From: Stenopsyche tienmushanensis
Lineage: Eukaryota > Arthropoda > Insecta > Trichoptera > Stenopsychidae
Length of the DNA stretch: 64,000 nt
Direction of reading: 5' to 3'
Assembly (NCBI GenBank): GCA_008973525.1
Contig: WACJ01000123.1
Location: 682,001 to 746,000, forward strand
A program made the position numbers and the translations under genes. The notes under the pieces are model-generated. The model saw only the letters and a list, made by a program, of their open reading frames with translations. It did no database searches and was not told where the DNA came from. The first letter of the stretch is position 1. The number at the start of each line of letters is the position of its first letter. Shown piece by piece: positions 11,591 to 21,854 of this stretch.

Positions 11591-12420
11591 AGTTACGTCA
11601 CTGTTTCCAAGCGTCCAGATTTTGGCGGGAATGTCTCGATTTGGCAGGCTTCATCGTGCTGGTGAGGTGAACGATTTCTGTTAGATAAAAATTTCAATCC
11701 CGAAGTTTTCGGGAAATCCCGGGATTCGAGAGCACCTAAAACTATCCGGGATCCCGGGGTTGGATTCCCTACTCGAGAGTGTGGTGGGTCTCCTATCTTC
11801 GTTTTTATGCCCTCACTCCTATGAAAAACGATCCAAAAATTCACACACAGCGGTCAAGTGATTTTGGTGGTGCTCCCATGTAAGTATTCTGAGCACCCAT
11901 CTCACACACAACTCGCCATAATCAAGTTTTTTCGACACAATATCATCAAGGAGACTTCGAAAAATGTCAGGAAATTCTTCATGAAGGTTGTCTAGCGTCA
12001 CGTAGTGATAATTTGGCACTTGTTATTCAATTTTGTGTATAAGTTTGTCAGAAATCATTGATGTACTCCCATTGCTTGCCTCGTTGTGAGTATCAGTACG
12101 GCCTTCTCTAAACAACCTAACTCACTTTGTGACACGTTGTCGACTCATCACATTACTACCATAGACTTCTATGAGCTTTCAATTATTTTTTGCGGTGGTA
12201 TTGCTCTCCAAAATAAAAAAAACGGTGTGGACCTCACACGGACTGGAAGTGGTGGGAGCGCGCGACAACCTTTCCGTCGGAAGAATTTACCGTGACTGAA
12301 CAAAATGGCCGATAAACACTCAGAATCAATTAAACTGATCGTTAAGATCCTGGTGAACCACATTTGAAACAAAAAACATCCCTCGGCCAAAGGAAGCAAT
12401 CTTACTTTTTAGATGACCCT
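11591..12420 (-). mobile_element. mariner-family relic (multiple pieces)
   Basis: A minus-strand frame at 11,819-12,019 carries TLDNLHEEFPDIFRSLLDDI followed by LDYGELCVRWV, the linker region of a mariner clade. Related DNA at 12,050-12,420 recurs at about 18.96, 41.8-42.4, 43.2 and 62.9 kb, including a common flank ending in a direct CCTTGTA block. The copy is non-functional. Confidence 0.65.
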
Positions 12421-12772
12421 TGTAGTAATGTGTTGGCAAGCCGTTTTAATAATGCTACTTGTGTTATACTATTTTGACACAAATGTCGTGTGCTTTTTAA
12501 ATATTTACACAGTAATTGCATAATGAAAGATTGAATTTTACAGAAACACTTGCTAAAAATGGATCATGTTTGCCATCAACAAATTCTGCTAATTTATTTC
12601 TGATAACAATGATTTTTTGTTTGCCTTCTCATTATTTTATCAAATGGAAAGAATATGAATTGTGGACTAGAAAATCGATGTTTGATTTTGAAGGTATATA
12701 TCAAATGGTATTGGAAAAAGAGTGCCAAATAAAAAAAGTCGATTCAAAGTGTGTTTATTTAATTACAGTACA

Positions 12773-13130
12773 TTAAAGATTGGCAAATATTGGTAGAAAA
12801 TAATTTCGTCTTCTTTGTTTCCATTTATTCCATGGACGCTTTGGTTTTAATCGTATAAATCTTTTACCAAAAAACCTTCTCTTAATTTTATTTTTAACGG
12901 TATCAATAGCGTCTTGAAATTCCTCACTTGAAATGGACATCGTCACTGATTTAGTTGGGCCGATCTAAAATATAATTTAAAGCTTAAAATTGGAAAAAAA
13001 CATCTTCGATTGCTATCAGAAATGCTCAGAAAATACTCACATCTTTAGAGATTAAAGCCTTCTTCTTCTTGGCTGACGCGGTCAAAGTTGAAATCGAAAG
13101 AAGAATCAATAGTATCAGAAGTAATTTCAT
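12773..13130 (-). CDS. Secreted peptide precursor, subfamily B (12.8 kb gene)
   Basis: Exon 1 is 13,041-13,130 and exon 2 is 12,773-12,964. The 76-nt phase-0 intron has a GTGAGT donor, and the precursor is 93 residues. The first 20 residues are a Leu-rich signal peptide; a Lys-rich spacer (KKKKALISKD) ends exon 1. Exon 2 starts IGPTKSV, runs through a charged helix (EEFQDAIDTVKNKIKRR), reaches FFGKR, and ends in a basic aromatic tail with RPWNKW and RRRNYF. A Gly followed by Lys-Arg is the classical substrate for dibasic cleavage and C-terminal amidation, so a shorter amidated helix may be released. I chose the ATG at 13,130 because an upstream in-frame Met would lie beyond the TATA box. An AATAAA lies 14-19 nt past the stop. 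Confidence 0.8.
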
Positions 13131-13187
13131 AATGATTTTCACCACTTTTTTAAACAAAATGAAATCGTTGAAAGGACTTAACGCTGG

Positions 13188-13195
13188 TTTATATA
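13188..13195 (-). promoter_or_regulatory. TATA box of the 12.8 kb gene
   Basis: The sequence GGAGTATATAAACC on the minus strand is about 60 nt before the ATG. It is shared, with small changes, with the other two subfamily B genes. Confidence 0.65.
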
Positions 13196-13299
13196 CTCCG
13201 TTGTTAATCCAACTAATCAAATGTTTGTATTGTGGGTAATTTATGTCCAAGCTTCAATTTTATTTAGAAACGAATGCAAAAAGTAAAGATTATGTTCCA

Positions 13300-13860
13300 T
13301 CTTTGATTAATGGCATGTTTTCAGATTTATATTTCTTTAATATAGGAAAAACAAAATAAAAGTTTGTATTCAGTCCCGAGTGTTTAGATATAATAGATAG
13401 CTGCTTATTCGGTATGTACACGAGAGAAAGTGCACCCAGCTGCGAGAATTTCGATGACGAACCACTTTTTAATCATTGTTCAAAGTTCAACCAGAAGAAG
13501 GATTGGAAATAAGATACATTCTCTCAATTGATAATCAAAACCCCCCTAATACTTAGGTTTTATATCCTTGCTGAAAGTGGAAAGAATGATAAACTTATTA
13601 TAAATTATTTATAATATTTGATTAACATAGAATAGATAAAAAATCCATCGGATAGAATGCTTTTTGATCCTGTAATTGAAGAAAGAATGCGAGATGTAGC
13701 ATCATATTTTGAGGGATAGTTCAATGATTATACTTCAAGTAAAACCCAAGTGTTTGTCCAAAAGGCCCAAATGTTTCGTGAAAGTCTAAAAGTCGAGAAA
13801 TAATCTACTGGAAAAGTGATGTCTACGGTATTTTGGGACTCAAAACTTTCGAGTCGCTAT
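13300..13860. other. Intergenic, no gene recognised
   Basis: I see only short ORFs and no repeat family I can name. Confidence 0.5.
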
Positions 13861-13995
13861 GTAACTGGATAGATGGGATGGAGATAAACGGGCGTCCAAT
13901 AAAAAGTCTCGTCCTAGATAACTTTTTTATTTATCACGAGAGAGGGAGATCTGGTCGCAGAAAGGACGTCCTCTCGCACCCAAGGATATCTGTGG
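13861..13995 (-). mobile_element. LTR fragment, reverse orientation
   Basis: The blocks TCTCGTCCTAGATAACTTTT, GAGAGAGGGAGATCTGG and GACGTCCTCTCGCACCCAAGG align with the antisense of the Leu-PBS LTR family. Confidence 0.55.
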
Positions 13996-14089
13996 TGAGG
14001 TGATAGTTTAATTATGATACATGTGCAAACTCGGAGATATTTTTTAGGTATGCAGAGATAATCATTAAAAATATCCGGATAGATTATCT

Positions 14090-14560
14090 TTCTTTAGCAG
14101 GTATACAAGCCAGTACGAGGAAGGGGGAGGGAGATTTAGACTCAACTTTATGGATTTTATTTTGCTTTCTTCTGCTCTTCGAACTGACTTTGACCGACCC
14201 TGGGTTACAACCCTGTTAGACTCCACAATGCCCGCCCATAAAATCCCAGAGAGGGGGGGAACCCTACGCTCGTGAGCAACGGTTGAACCCCTGGGCAAAT
14301 GATGTAGAGTAGAGATCCTGCGCAAGCAGCATTATTGGTTAGTTGGAGTCATCAAACGCTACTGGGAGAGCCCAGCTAACATGAGTTGAGCACGCCATTT
14401 ACCCTGTGCTACGTACCCGTATAGAGGTGTGTGAAACTGCTGATTACATAAGTTGGTGGAATCTGTGCAAAAGGATTTAGGCTGCTCAAACGGCGACTTG
14501 TCTCGGTGGTTAGATACTACAAGTGAATTATCTGTGATCCCGTTTGATAGCATCCCGAAT
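14090..14560 (+). repeat. Repeat X, forward copy 1
   Basis: This is strongly similar to 21,855-22,310 in the same orientation, and to reversed pieces at about 30.56-30.87, 33.16-33.60 and 46.38-46.90 kb. Diagnostic blocks are ACTCCACAATGCCC, GTAGAG followed by CCTGCGCAAGCAGC, and CGGCGACTTGTCTCGGTGG. I recognise no protein domain; the family is unclassified. Confidence 0.7.
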
Positions 14561-14888
14561 TTTATAATTACCTACGTACTTCTTCAACGCAGCATGTTTG
14601 CATGTGGTCTGAAGCTGGTCTTCCTGCGGGAACTTCGCCTTCCTCTAGAGATCGCGGAGCAAGAGGGGTGGAAGACAAATCTCCTTCTTTCTGAAATAGT
14701 GACGTCTTCTGTCTTTATACGAATACATTGTACACGTCTAGATTACGTATTAGACATGTTGGAAGTGGGGAGTCACCGGATAGCCTTGGCCGCGGGAAGA
14801 TATCCTTTTCGCAGTCTTATAACTGCAACAACTCAAACTGTAAATAAACAATAATAATTAAAACGAGAGTATTTGTGTCAGTTTTTCC

Positions 14889-15200
14889 AACGAAAATTTT
14901 ATATAAAACTTCAGTTTTTTGATTGGGCACTACTTTCATAACAAATTGAATTCCGAATGAGCTAATTTATATTCTTGTAACAAATTTATACGTATAAATT
15001 TGTTTTTTTAAGTCAAACATAATTTACAGCCCAATGTACATATTTATTGTTTTACAAGTGCGAAAATATTGCTAACCATTTAAGAGACTCAAAACAAATT
15101 CAACGCATGAAAAAGTACATTTAATAAAATATGACTTTTTTCCATAAGTTGACTATTTATGGGATAAGTTGATAGTTTATCGACCAAGAATCTAGTTTGG
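14889..15200 (-). pseudogene. Subfamily A remnant: promoter plus start of exon 1
   Basis: The plus strand carries the motif TGTACATATTT...TTTTACAAGTG (15,033-15,061) and CGAATGAGCTAA (14,955), as in the 8 kb gene promoter. At 14,912-14,914 the expected ATG reads CTG. About 25 further nucleotides of the signal-peptide exon follow (KFYIKFSL-like) before homology stops near 14,889. The gene has lost its start codon and everything downstream of the first nine codons. Confidence 0.75.
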
Positions 15201-15493
15201 GGAGGATGGTCATCCTCCCGCATGCCGTCAAAGTGACGCAAATGTGTTCACGGGGGTCAAATTCCAGTCACGAAAAAATATATTTTATAAATTTGACTGT
15301 TTTTAAATATCTTTATTAGTATAATCAAAATATATACATATTAATAGATGAAGTCAAACAGATAATAAGCGGATTCTTCGTATATTTAGTTTGTGTAATA
15401 TAATAAAATATATGTTACGTTTATATGGCAATGAGAAGAACGTGCCAAGGATAAAAACTCTATTGCTATTGCATGTGTTTATTTTCAAACACA

Positions 15494-15847
15494 TTAAAGA
15501 TCGGCAAATCTAGGTTGAAAATAATTTCGTCTGCGTTGATCCCATTTATTCCACGGATGCTTTGGCAATAATCGTAAAGATCTTTTTCCAGGAATCCTTC
15601 TGCCAACTGCATCTTTAATATCATCCCAAGCATCTTTCACCGTACTTGCAATAGATCTCGCCGCCGATTTAACTCTGTCAATCTAAAATACGATTTAATG
15701 TTTAAAACTAGAAACATCCTAATCGATTGACATAATGGGTATTCAACAAATACTAACCACTTCTGAGAGGAATTCTTGCCTTTGTCTGACTGCCACAACC
15801 AAACTTGAAATCGAGAGTACTATCAAAAGCGTAAGAAGTAATCTCAT
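15494..15847 (-). CDS. Secreted peptide precursor, subfamily B (15.5 kb gene)
   Basis: Exon 1 is 15,758-15,847 and exon 2 is 15,494-15,682. The 75-nt phase-0 intron has a GTTAGT donor, and the precursor is 92 residues. The signal peptide is MRLLLTLLIVLSISSLVVAV, followed by RQRQEFLSEV. Exon 2 begins IDRVKSAARSIASTVKDAWD (amphipathic), then GRRIPGKR, then LPKHPWNKW and QRRRNYFQPRFADL. It is clearly paralogous to the 12.8 kb gene: PWNKW, RRRNYF and the A-(D/N)-L end are the same. PGKR again provides a dibasic/amidation site. The helical part is less basic than in subfamily A. AATAAA lies about 11-16 nt past the stop. The function is unknown; a processed secreted peptide is inferred. Confidence 0.82.
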
Positions 15848-15905
15848 GATGATTGTCAACACCTCTTTATACGAAAATAAAATTGTTAAAAGAACCCAAC
15901 GCCGG

Positions 15906-15913
15906 TTTATATA
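15906..15913 (-). promoter_or_regulatory. TATA box of the 15.5 kb gene
   Basis: AACGGAGTATATAAACCGGCGTT on the minus strand is nearly the same as at 13.19 kb. It lies about 60 nt before the ATG. Confidence 0.65.
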
Positions 15914-16019
15914 CTCCGTTGTTCATGCAATTAATCAAATTGTACGTAATTTACTTACATATAAACTAATATTTATTTAAGAACGAGTGTAAAAAATGAA
16001 GACGGTATTACTTCAAAAA

Positions 16020-16555
16020 CAAATTCAATTTACGATATGTCTTTATACTTATATTATCTCATCAAGTGCTTCGATGAGAAGCGAAGGGGTTCCGGCCTCA
16101 ATGGCGAAGGAGCCTCGCAGCCCCGATACGAACTCGCAGCATATGCGACGGAATACGTATTTAACCTCCGTAGAGGGGGGGGGGCGATTATTTAACTTCG
16201 ACCGCTCTTACAACCACACCAAAAAGGAGGAATCCTTACAAAGAGGGGAAAACAATTAAAACATGGTGAACTTTTAATAAACTTTATTTAACATGGTGAT
16301 ACGCGGCGATGATCACGATGCAGAGGCTCCGGATGATGAGAACGTAGCGCGAAATTAACACATGGCGGCAAATGAAGTTTGCCGCCAACAATTAAAACGA
16401 CTAATCCGCAAGGCGCCCCAGAAAGGAATAGCAAGTCCGTTCGCCCTGCAACCATTAGGATCGGTTACAAGGTCCGAACAGCATGAAAAACGACCCGCTT
16501 TGGCGACCAAATTATAATTATTCAAAAATAATCTTGAATTATTCCCACACTATTG
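16020..16555. other. Unclassified, GC-richer stretch with a hairpin
   Basis: There is no clear gene. A perfect 10-bp stem (TGGCGGCAAA 16,363-16,372 and TTTGCCGCCA 16,378-16,387) with a 5-nt loop lies within it. Local base composition is higher in GC than the flanks, which suggests inserted repeat DNA. Confidence 0.4.
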
Positions 16556-16558
16556 TAT

Positions 16559-16970
16559 TGTAGTGTGGGCGATTTATCATCCCCACGTAGTAGCGACATC
16601 TTCCATTTCTCTTCAGGATGTGTTATTTTAACAGCGCCATCTCTTGTGACCCTGCGGAGACATTGCACCTGCTTACCGACCAATCGCTTCTTGCGCGTGC
16701 ACCATTACCGGTTGGATAGTGACGCGCAGGAAGCGGGAGTCGGGAGAGTCGTCGGTTGGCCTTAGCTGCGAGAGGTTGTCCCTCCTGCAGCCAGACCTCT
16801 CTCTTTCTATCTGTAGTGCGGAATAAATAGTTATCTTGCGAAGAGAGTCTTTCCATTCGACGCCCTTCGTATTCCCATCCATTCGTCCAGCAACATCACA
16901 GCCCGATAGAAGAACGGAACCGTACAGTAGCGCGGCCATCCCAACGAGCCCCCCCGCCTTAAACGTTACA
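16559..16970 (+). mobile_element. Solo LTR with 4-bp target duplication
   Basis: It starts TGTAGTGTGGGCG and ends AAACGTTACA, so it has TG...CA termini. The 4-bp sequence GTAT flanks both sides (16,555-16,558 and 16,971-16,974). An AATAAATA polyadenylation-type signal lies at about 16,823. At 412 bp it is the most complete LTR in the window. Other copies of the family are followed by a GGTGTCAGAAGT primer binding site, so this is a solo LTR of a Gypsy- or BEL-type element. Confidence 0.85.
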
Positions 16971-16999
16971 GTATCATTTTTCTTTTTATTTTGTATTTT

Positions 17000-17990
17000 T
17001 ATTAATTATTTTGTAGCTTAGATCGTAACTCCCGGTCTTATTACCTTCTTTTTGAGCCCTAAAAAATGATCAAGATTGTCCGTGATTCTGAGATGGCGCT
17101 GCGAGCTGGAGAAAATGAGAAAATGGAAACACAGAAAAACATGGTATGATAACATATATACTTCCTCCTCCCCTCCATCCATCAGAGACAACAGGACTTC
17201 TAACAAGTATAGTTTTTCGGAAAAAAGTTAGGCTAGGCGGAAAACTTACTATAACCGAAATAGTCTTATCATCGGGCAGGACAGAAATAAGTAGTACGCA
17301 GATTCTAATTCATTTGATATGCGCATTCACCAAGCAAGTGAGTATCGCTGAACCACGTCCCAAAAATAATATAAAATGTAATCGAAGAAGATAAAAACTC
17401 CATGCGGGCTAGCTTGTTGTTAAATCTCAATGCTTAACAATGACAAATAAGCCAAATACCAGCCCTCATGTAATAGAATCTTTGAGTTACACTACGCCAA
17501 ATACGTGTGCCCCATGATGGACGCTTCACGCGAATCAGTACGCTATCGGATCGCAAAACGTCTTCTTTGCAGCGGAGAGAGAGACTCTAGCTGCGAGACT
17601 GCGCGAGAGCCGGCAGAAAGAACACATATTTCCGCAGTCAACGCTATCGATCAAATCAACTATTTTTCTTTTCTGTGCTTCTGCATTCTGACATGCACAA
17701 AAGGGTGCTGTTAATCTTGCAAATTGCATTTACAAAAATAAAAAATAGTTTGGCTGCTGGTATTTGATACCCAACGCTATGGTATTGTAGCGTGGAGGGC
17801 AAATGCGTGACAGATTGAGAGCCACTGTGTTATTGTTGTTTGTCGACTTCATACTACATTGAATGCCGTTAGCCGATCACCTGCTTGCCACCGTTTATCA
17901 TCATCGACGCTTTTTTTCGATTTTCGACGTGCATTGGGTTCGTGGATGAAATAAGACTGCTCGAATTGCACGTCAGGCGGACGCGACGTA
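17000..17990. repeat. LTR-derived mosaic
   Basis: Pieces at 17,540-17,650 (GAGCCGGCAGAAAGAACACAT...) recur at 47,890-47,915, and 17,780-17,800 resembles the LTR start. The block ends with a TGGTGTCAGAAGT primer-site-like sequence at 17,995-18,007. No intact ORF is recognised. Confidence 0.45.
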
Positions 17991-17992
17991 AC

Positions 17993-18007
17993 ACTGGTGT
18001 CAGAAGT
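17993..18007 (+). other. tRNA-Leu-like primer binding site
   Basis: TGGTGTCAGAAGT is complementary to the 3' end expected of an insect tRNA-Leu with CCA. It follows a GTAACAC LTR-end-like sequence. Confidence 0.5.
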
Positions 18008-18059
18008 ATATTTTTTCCCCATCACTACAAACTGCGCCGCTAGGTAACTTAAACATCCA

Positions 18060-18185
18060 CTCATTTTTTTATTTGGAAGAATATTTTATGACATTGATTA
18101 TGAAATATAACATCATTCAAATGTCCGTCGCGGCTTTGTTTGGTGGCACGTATTCGGGTGGTTCAATTTTCGATGACGTTGTCGC
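18060..18185 (-). mobile_element. mariner/Tc1 transposase C-terminal fragment
   Basis: The minus-strand piece RATKQSRDGHLNDVIFH ends at a stop near 18,065. It matches 58,690-58,790 (plus) and resembles the GGHxxxIxFH-type end of mariner-like transposases. Confidence 0.5.
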
Positions 18186-18439
18186 ATAAATCTGGCTGAA
18201 TTTGCGGGATGGCGTTTATTATTTTGACTTTATGGGCATCAATTGTTTGTAGTTTATACGCATAGACCTGCAATTTAAGATAGTCTCAAAGGTAGAAATC
18301 AAACTCTAATATTTGCACTTATATTCAAGATGACGATTACCAAACATACGTATTTTTGGTTCTGCGATTCTAGTCAAATGTAAAGCAATTAAAAATCAAT
18401 AGCATACAGCAAATTTGGATGAGGAGAAATCATCATTTG

Positions 18440-18543
18440 CATATCACACATCAATATATATACATATACACCAACACTCGATTTACAAAGAAACACAATT
18501 TGTATGTACATATTTATAGTATCACAAGTGCAGAAGAATTGCT
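18440..18543 (-). promoter_or_regulatory. Orphan peptide-gene promoter remnant
   Basis: CATCAATATATATACAT followed by TGTACATATTTATAGTATCACAAGTG aligns with the promoter of the 21.2 kb gene. No exon 1 follows to the left, so this is probably a deleted gene copy. Confidence 0.55.
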
Positions 18544-18774
18544 GGCTATATTTAATAACTTGAGTGACTGCTACAAAATTATATTGAGTCGGGTGCATCT
18601 GTGTATATATAATTTTAATTTATATTTTATTTGTTCGCACTTTTCTGCTGGACTATAAATTACATAGATATTGCAATCGATAAATGGCAATTATAGAAGT
18701 TGTAATGAAATATCAAAACAAATTCAGAGGAATGACGAAATCAATAACGAATGTGATAGTATTATATTATATAT

Positions 18775-18862
18775 TGATGATTAAAACGAAAATATTTTGA
18801 ATGCAAGCTGAAGATTAAAGCTAATTAAGCTGCACAATATCCAATTACACAACGATGCAGTA
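18775..18862. repeat. Flank duplicate, copy 1
   Basis: The ATTGATGAT.AAAACGAAA...TTTTGAATGCAA block matches 22,848-22,935. Each lies upstream of a peptide promoter (18.5 and 21.6 kb), which supports block duplication. Confidence 0.65.
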
Positions 18863-18954
18863 TGTATTTGGCTACCATATTTCTAATTATAAGACCAACC
18901 CAACTGCCAGATCCCAACTGAGATCAACTGCAAAAAACGTCATTTAAAAAATGC

Positions 18955-19165
18955 TAAAAATACGAGGGTTACCTAGAAAATGAGGTTATAAAGGTTTCTA
19001 AGGCCGTAGATTTTTTGTTTAGTTTGAAGGCGCACCTATTTGGTGAACCTAGTAATCAGTTTGTATAGTCCCGCATGTTTGTCGGCCATTTTGTTCAGTC
19101 ATAGTAAATTCTTCCGATGAAGAGGTCGTCGCGCGTTCCCGCCACCTTCTGTTCATGCGAAATCT
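18955..19165 (+). mobile_element. mariner-family flank fragment
   Basis: A terminal region (TACGAGGGTTACCTAGAAAATG) is followed by GTCGGCCATTTTGTTCAGTCA and GTAAATTCTTCCGATG. These recur at about 12.3, 42.25, 43.25, 58.4 and 63.06 kb. Confidence 0.55.
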
Positions 19166-19169
19166 TCGC

Positions 19170-19679
19170 GGTCATCCTTTTTTCGCCTTTTTCGCTACAT
19201 GTAGCTGAGGCAGCGAAAGCATCGACGCATCTCCACCCGATCACGGATGCGGCACAAAACTATGCCGACACGGATCCTACCCTCCTTCAGGATCCGTTTA
19301 GACTCGCTGCTCTACGGAACCTCCGGGTAAATGCTCTCGCGTCGGACATCGTCCTGGTGCCTTGGATAGGGCACCGATTACAATTTCGGGTATTTTGGTC
19401 CCAGGCTATAATAGTACGTTTTTGAGCCTCATGCCAGACGCAGAAGATTGACCCTGCAGCCAGGTCCAGGATATCAAGCAGCACCTGAGCCCCGGAATCT
19501 TTTGAGTGGATCCTTACGACCAACTCCCCCGGGTCATCTTACTAACCGACTGGGTCACGGCTACGCCACCACTCGCGTCAGATCGGGCATGCAGTTGACA
19601 TAGCATTCCAGCGTCGTCTTCTCCTTTGGCTCAATACCAAGCGCTTATTCACATTCACAGAGGACGCCCTTTGCGCCTA
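19170..19679. other. Unassigned GC-rich stretch
   Basis: There are overlapping ORFs on both strands and no convincing domain. It is flanked by a mariner piece and an R1-like element and is probably repeat DNA. Confidence 0.35.
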
Positions 19680-20470
19680 AACTAAAGCAAAACGCGGAGA
19701 AGGCACTGGGACGTGTCATCAGATATATGTACCCCACGAGCCCCTGACATGCCCTGCGGACACGGCATAGAAGCGCCTCCCTTTGGGAAACCATGTTCGC
19801 TACACGTCCACAGAATATGATCTGCGTTCATGAACGTATCTCCGCAAGGAAAATATGATCTATTCGCGAGGCTCAATCTTATTAAGTAAGCACCGAAACG
19901 GCACTGAGCACTGAGACGTTTAATGGTTGGAGATTGACCCAATGATAGCTAAGTCCGTTCAATAGAGTCGAAGAATATGTACAGGTGGTGTTCTTTGTGT
20001 GACTCCGACCATTTTTTTGTGCAATATTTTGCTGTGGTAACGCCCAGGTACGTTAGTTCATCGTTGAACGGGATGTGCACCCCGTCGAATTTGATACGCG
20101 GGAAACTCTTCTGATTTATACGGCCCTTCAATTTCAGCCCGGTGGATTTGCCGGGTGCGATTGTGAGCTTGTTGAGTATGCTCCATTCTCACAGCATTTT
20201 GGTTGCTACTTTGGCTTTCCGTTCAGCTTCTCTATTTGAGTTGCTGCATATTATCATAGTGAGTTCGTCGGCATAGGCAATAAGCTCAATACCTATTGGT
20301 AGAAACTCAGCCAACTCGAAGAAGTTAAAAGAATGTTCCAAAAGAGCGGTCCCAACGTCGATCCTTGCGGACAGTCTTTGGTGAGTCTGCGGTGCACTAG
20401 TTAGCCCCCGGCCTGAGTCTGGGAGGTAGTTTCCGATCAAGCTGATGAGGTTAGCCGGCACACCTCTATT
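19680..20470 (-). mobile_element. R1-like reverse transcriptase and C-terminus
   Basis: In minus-strand order: NLISLIGNYL, then a decayed block B region, then GIELIAYADELTMIICSNSN (block C, with Glu replacing the second Asp of YADD), then LTIAPGKS, then ELTYLGV (block E). After a break come RFGAYL and ADHILWTCS (19.68-19.94 kb). The order is that of R1-clade ORF2. Stops and the catalytic change show it is inactive. Confidence 0.8.
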
Positions 20471-20640
20471 ATGTATTCAGGAGGGAGAAGCTTTTATGGG
20501 CTCTATTGTGATGTGGGATGAGACGTGGGTGTGTCACTACACCCCAGAATCCAATATACACTCCAAAAAGAGCTGGTAGCGGAGATCTATGACACTGGCA
20601 TACAAAAACTAGTAGTGATTACGTTGAAAAATAGTTTAAT
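20471..20640 (+). mobile_element. mariner catalytic-domain fragment
   Basis: The frame GSIVMWDETWVCHYTPESN contains the DETW catalytic block of mariner transposases. The following AGCGGAGATCTATGACACTGGCATA block recurs at 43,645-43,685. Confidence 0.65.
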
Positions 20641-20776
20641 ATGTTTGTGAAGTATCATGTGAATCTCAATTAAATACAAATAAATTATAACTTTACTTTC
20701 TGGATAACCCTCGTGACAATCTGGTTTATTCAAATTTAATTGTTACATTTATTGATACAAAAGACTACGACTAATC

Positions 20777-20812
20777 AGTTCATTTTTGCATACTTAAATG
20801 CAAAAATGAACT
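20777..20812. repeat. Perfect 15-bp hairpin
   Basis: AGTTCATTTTTGCAT and its inverse are separated by 6 nt. The context is AT-rich and no gene is close. Confidence 0.6.
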
Positions 20813-21162
20813 TTTTAGATAAATCAACAATAAAAGCATTATTTTATTTTCGAAAATTTGTATTTAATTCACATTTTATAACAAAAATAATTATTAAAAC
20901 GCATTACATCATATAATACATGCACGAGCTTAGATTTTGGCGACATAAGATGTCGATATACGAGTGGAAAGGTTTAATACAAATAACAACTAATTGTATT
21001 TATTCATTTTATTACAATTAAAATATAAATGTATATTAAAACAAATATAATAATCAGTTATCTGTATAATTTAGATAAATTTTTGCTTTCTCACTGAAAA
21101 GAAAAGAAAATATCTATTTTAGATGTTCTCTTCCAATTTCAAATAAATGTCTATTTGGGTCA

Positions 21163-21489
21163 TCATATAAGTCTCCATTTGAATCTATTGGTCCTGGTTC
21201 CTGGTCCTGGTCCTGGTCCTGGTCTTGGATGCTTGGATCCACCTATTCCAATTACGTCAAGTATAACGTCTTTAACTCTGTTCAAAACCTTTTTAATGCC
21301 CTTTCCCTGAAATGTAAATTTGAATTGAAATATTATGCAAAAACAATCGAAAATCAACCAAGGCTAACTAAAATTACTTACAATCTTCTTGAATATGTTT
21401 CGCCTTTGAAATGGACGCGTTGGTGGATTATAGGCCGCAATCAGTGTAGATGCAATGAGCACTAACGAAATTGTAAGATAAAACCTCAT
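21163..21489 (-). CDS. Secreted peptide precursor, subfamily A with Pro-Gly tail (21.2 kb gene)
   Basis: Exon 1 is 21,382-21,489 and exon 2 is 21,163-21,306. The 75-nt phase-0 intron has a GTAAGT donor, and the precursor is 83 residues. The signal peptide is MRFYLTISLVLIASTLIAA, followed by a Pro-rich spacer and QRRNIFKKI at the exon end. Exon 2 begins GKGIKKVLNRVKDVILDVIG, a compact cationic amphipathic helix. It is followed by a Ser/Lys/His linker, a PGPGPGPG repeat and a basic end with FKWRLI. The Pro-Gly repeat comes from a short DNA repeat (GGTCCT/GGTCCTGGTCCT on the plus strand). The helix is well conserved with other A members while the tail is unique. Confidence 0.85.
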
Positions 21490-21534
21490 TTTTCTACTCG
21501 AGTACTACTTACCTATCAAATTGGATCTCAAGAA

Positions 21535-21643
21535 ATGAGCTATGACCATCTTAGTGCATCAATATATACATCTGCTTGTGTATTTACTAACTAAGAGAAT
21601 TTATATATACATATTTATTTTTGCACAAGTGCTACAATATTTC
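21535..21643 (-). promoter_or_regulatory. Promoter of the 21.2 kb gene
   Basis: TATATA (21,563-21,568) is 32 bp upstream of the A in AGCTCATTT (A at 21,536). The upstream motif TACATATTTATTTTTGCACAAGTGC lies at 21,608-21,632. Confidence 0.7.
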
Positions 21644-21734
21644 TATTTGTCATAAAATGATTAAGTGAGAGCAAAACTGCTTTCAAAAGATACAACTCCT
21701 TATTTAATTGAATTATTTATAGCGTGGCCTATTG

Positions 21735-21825
21735 ACTATCCCCATGCAATAGCACTGTTAATCTGGCAAATTAACAAACAAATATGTAATAGGCAAACAG
21801 CGCTATTACATGGGGATGATAATTC
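21735..21825. repeat. Imperfect inverted repeat of LTR-start sequence
   Basis: TGACTATCCCCATGCAATAGC (about 21,737) and GCTATTACATGGGGATGATA (about 21,801) face each other. Both resemble the 5' part of the Leu-PBS LTR family. Confidence 0.5.
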
Positions 21826-21854
21826 ATTCGTATTACACGTGAAGCTTCTATTTT

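Noticed and set aside
12516..12776. An 86-codon plus-strand ORF ending at the 12.8 kb peptide gene
   Set aside because: It lies in the 3' flank of the minus-strand gene, has low complexity and is not shared by the paralogue at 15.5 kb.
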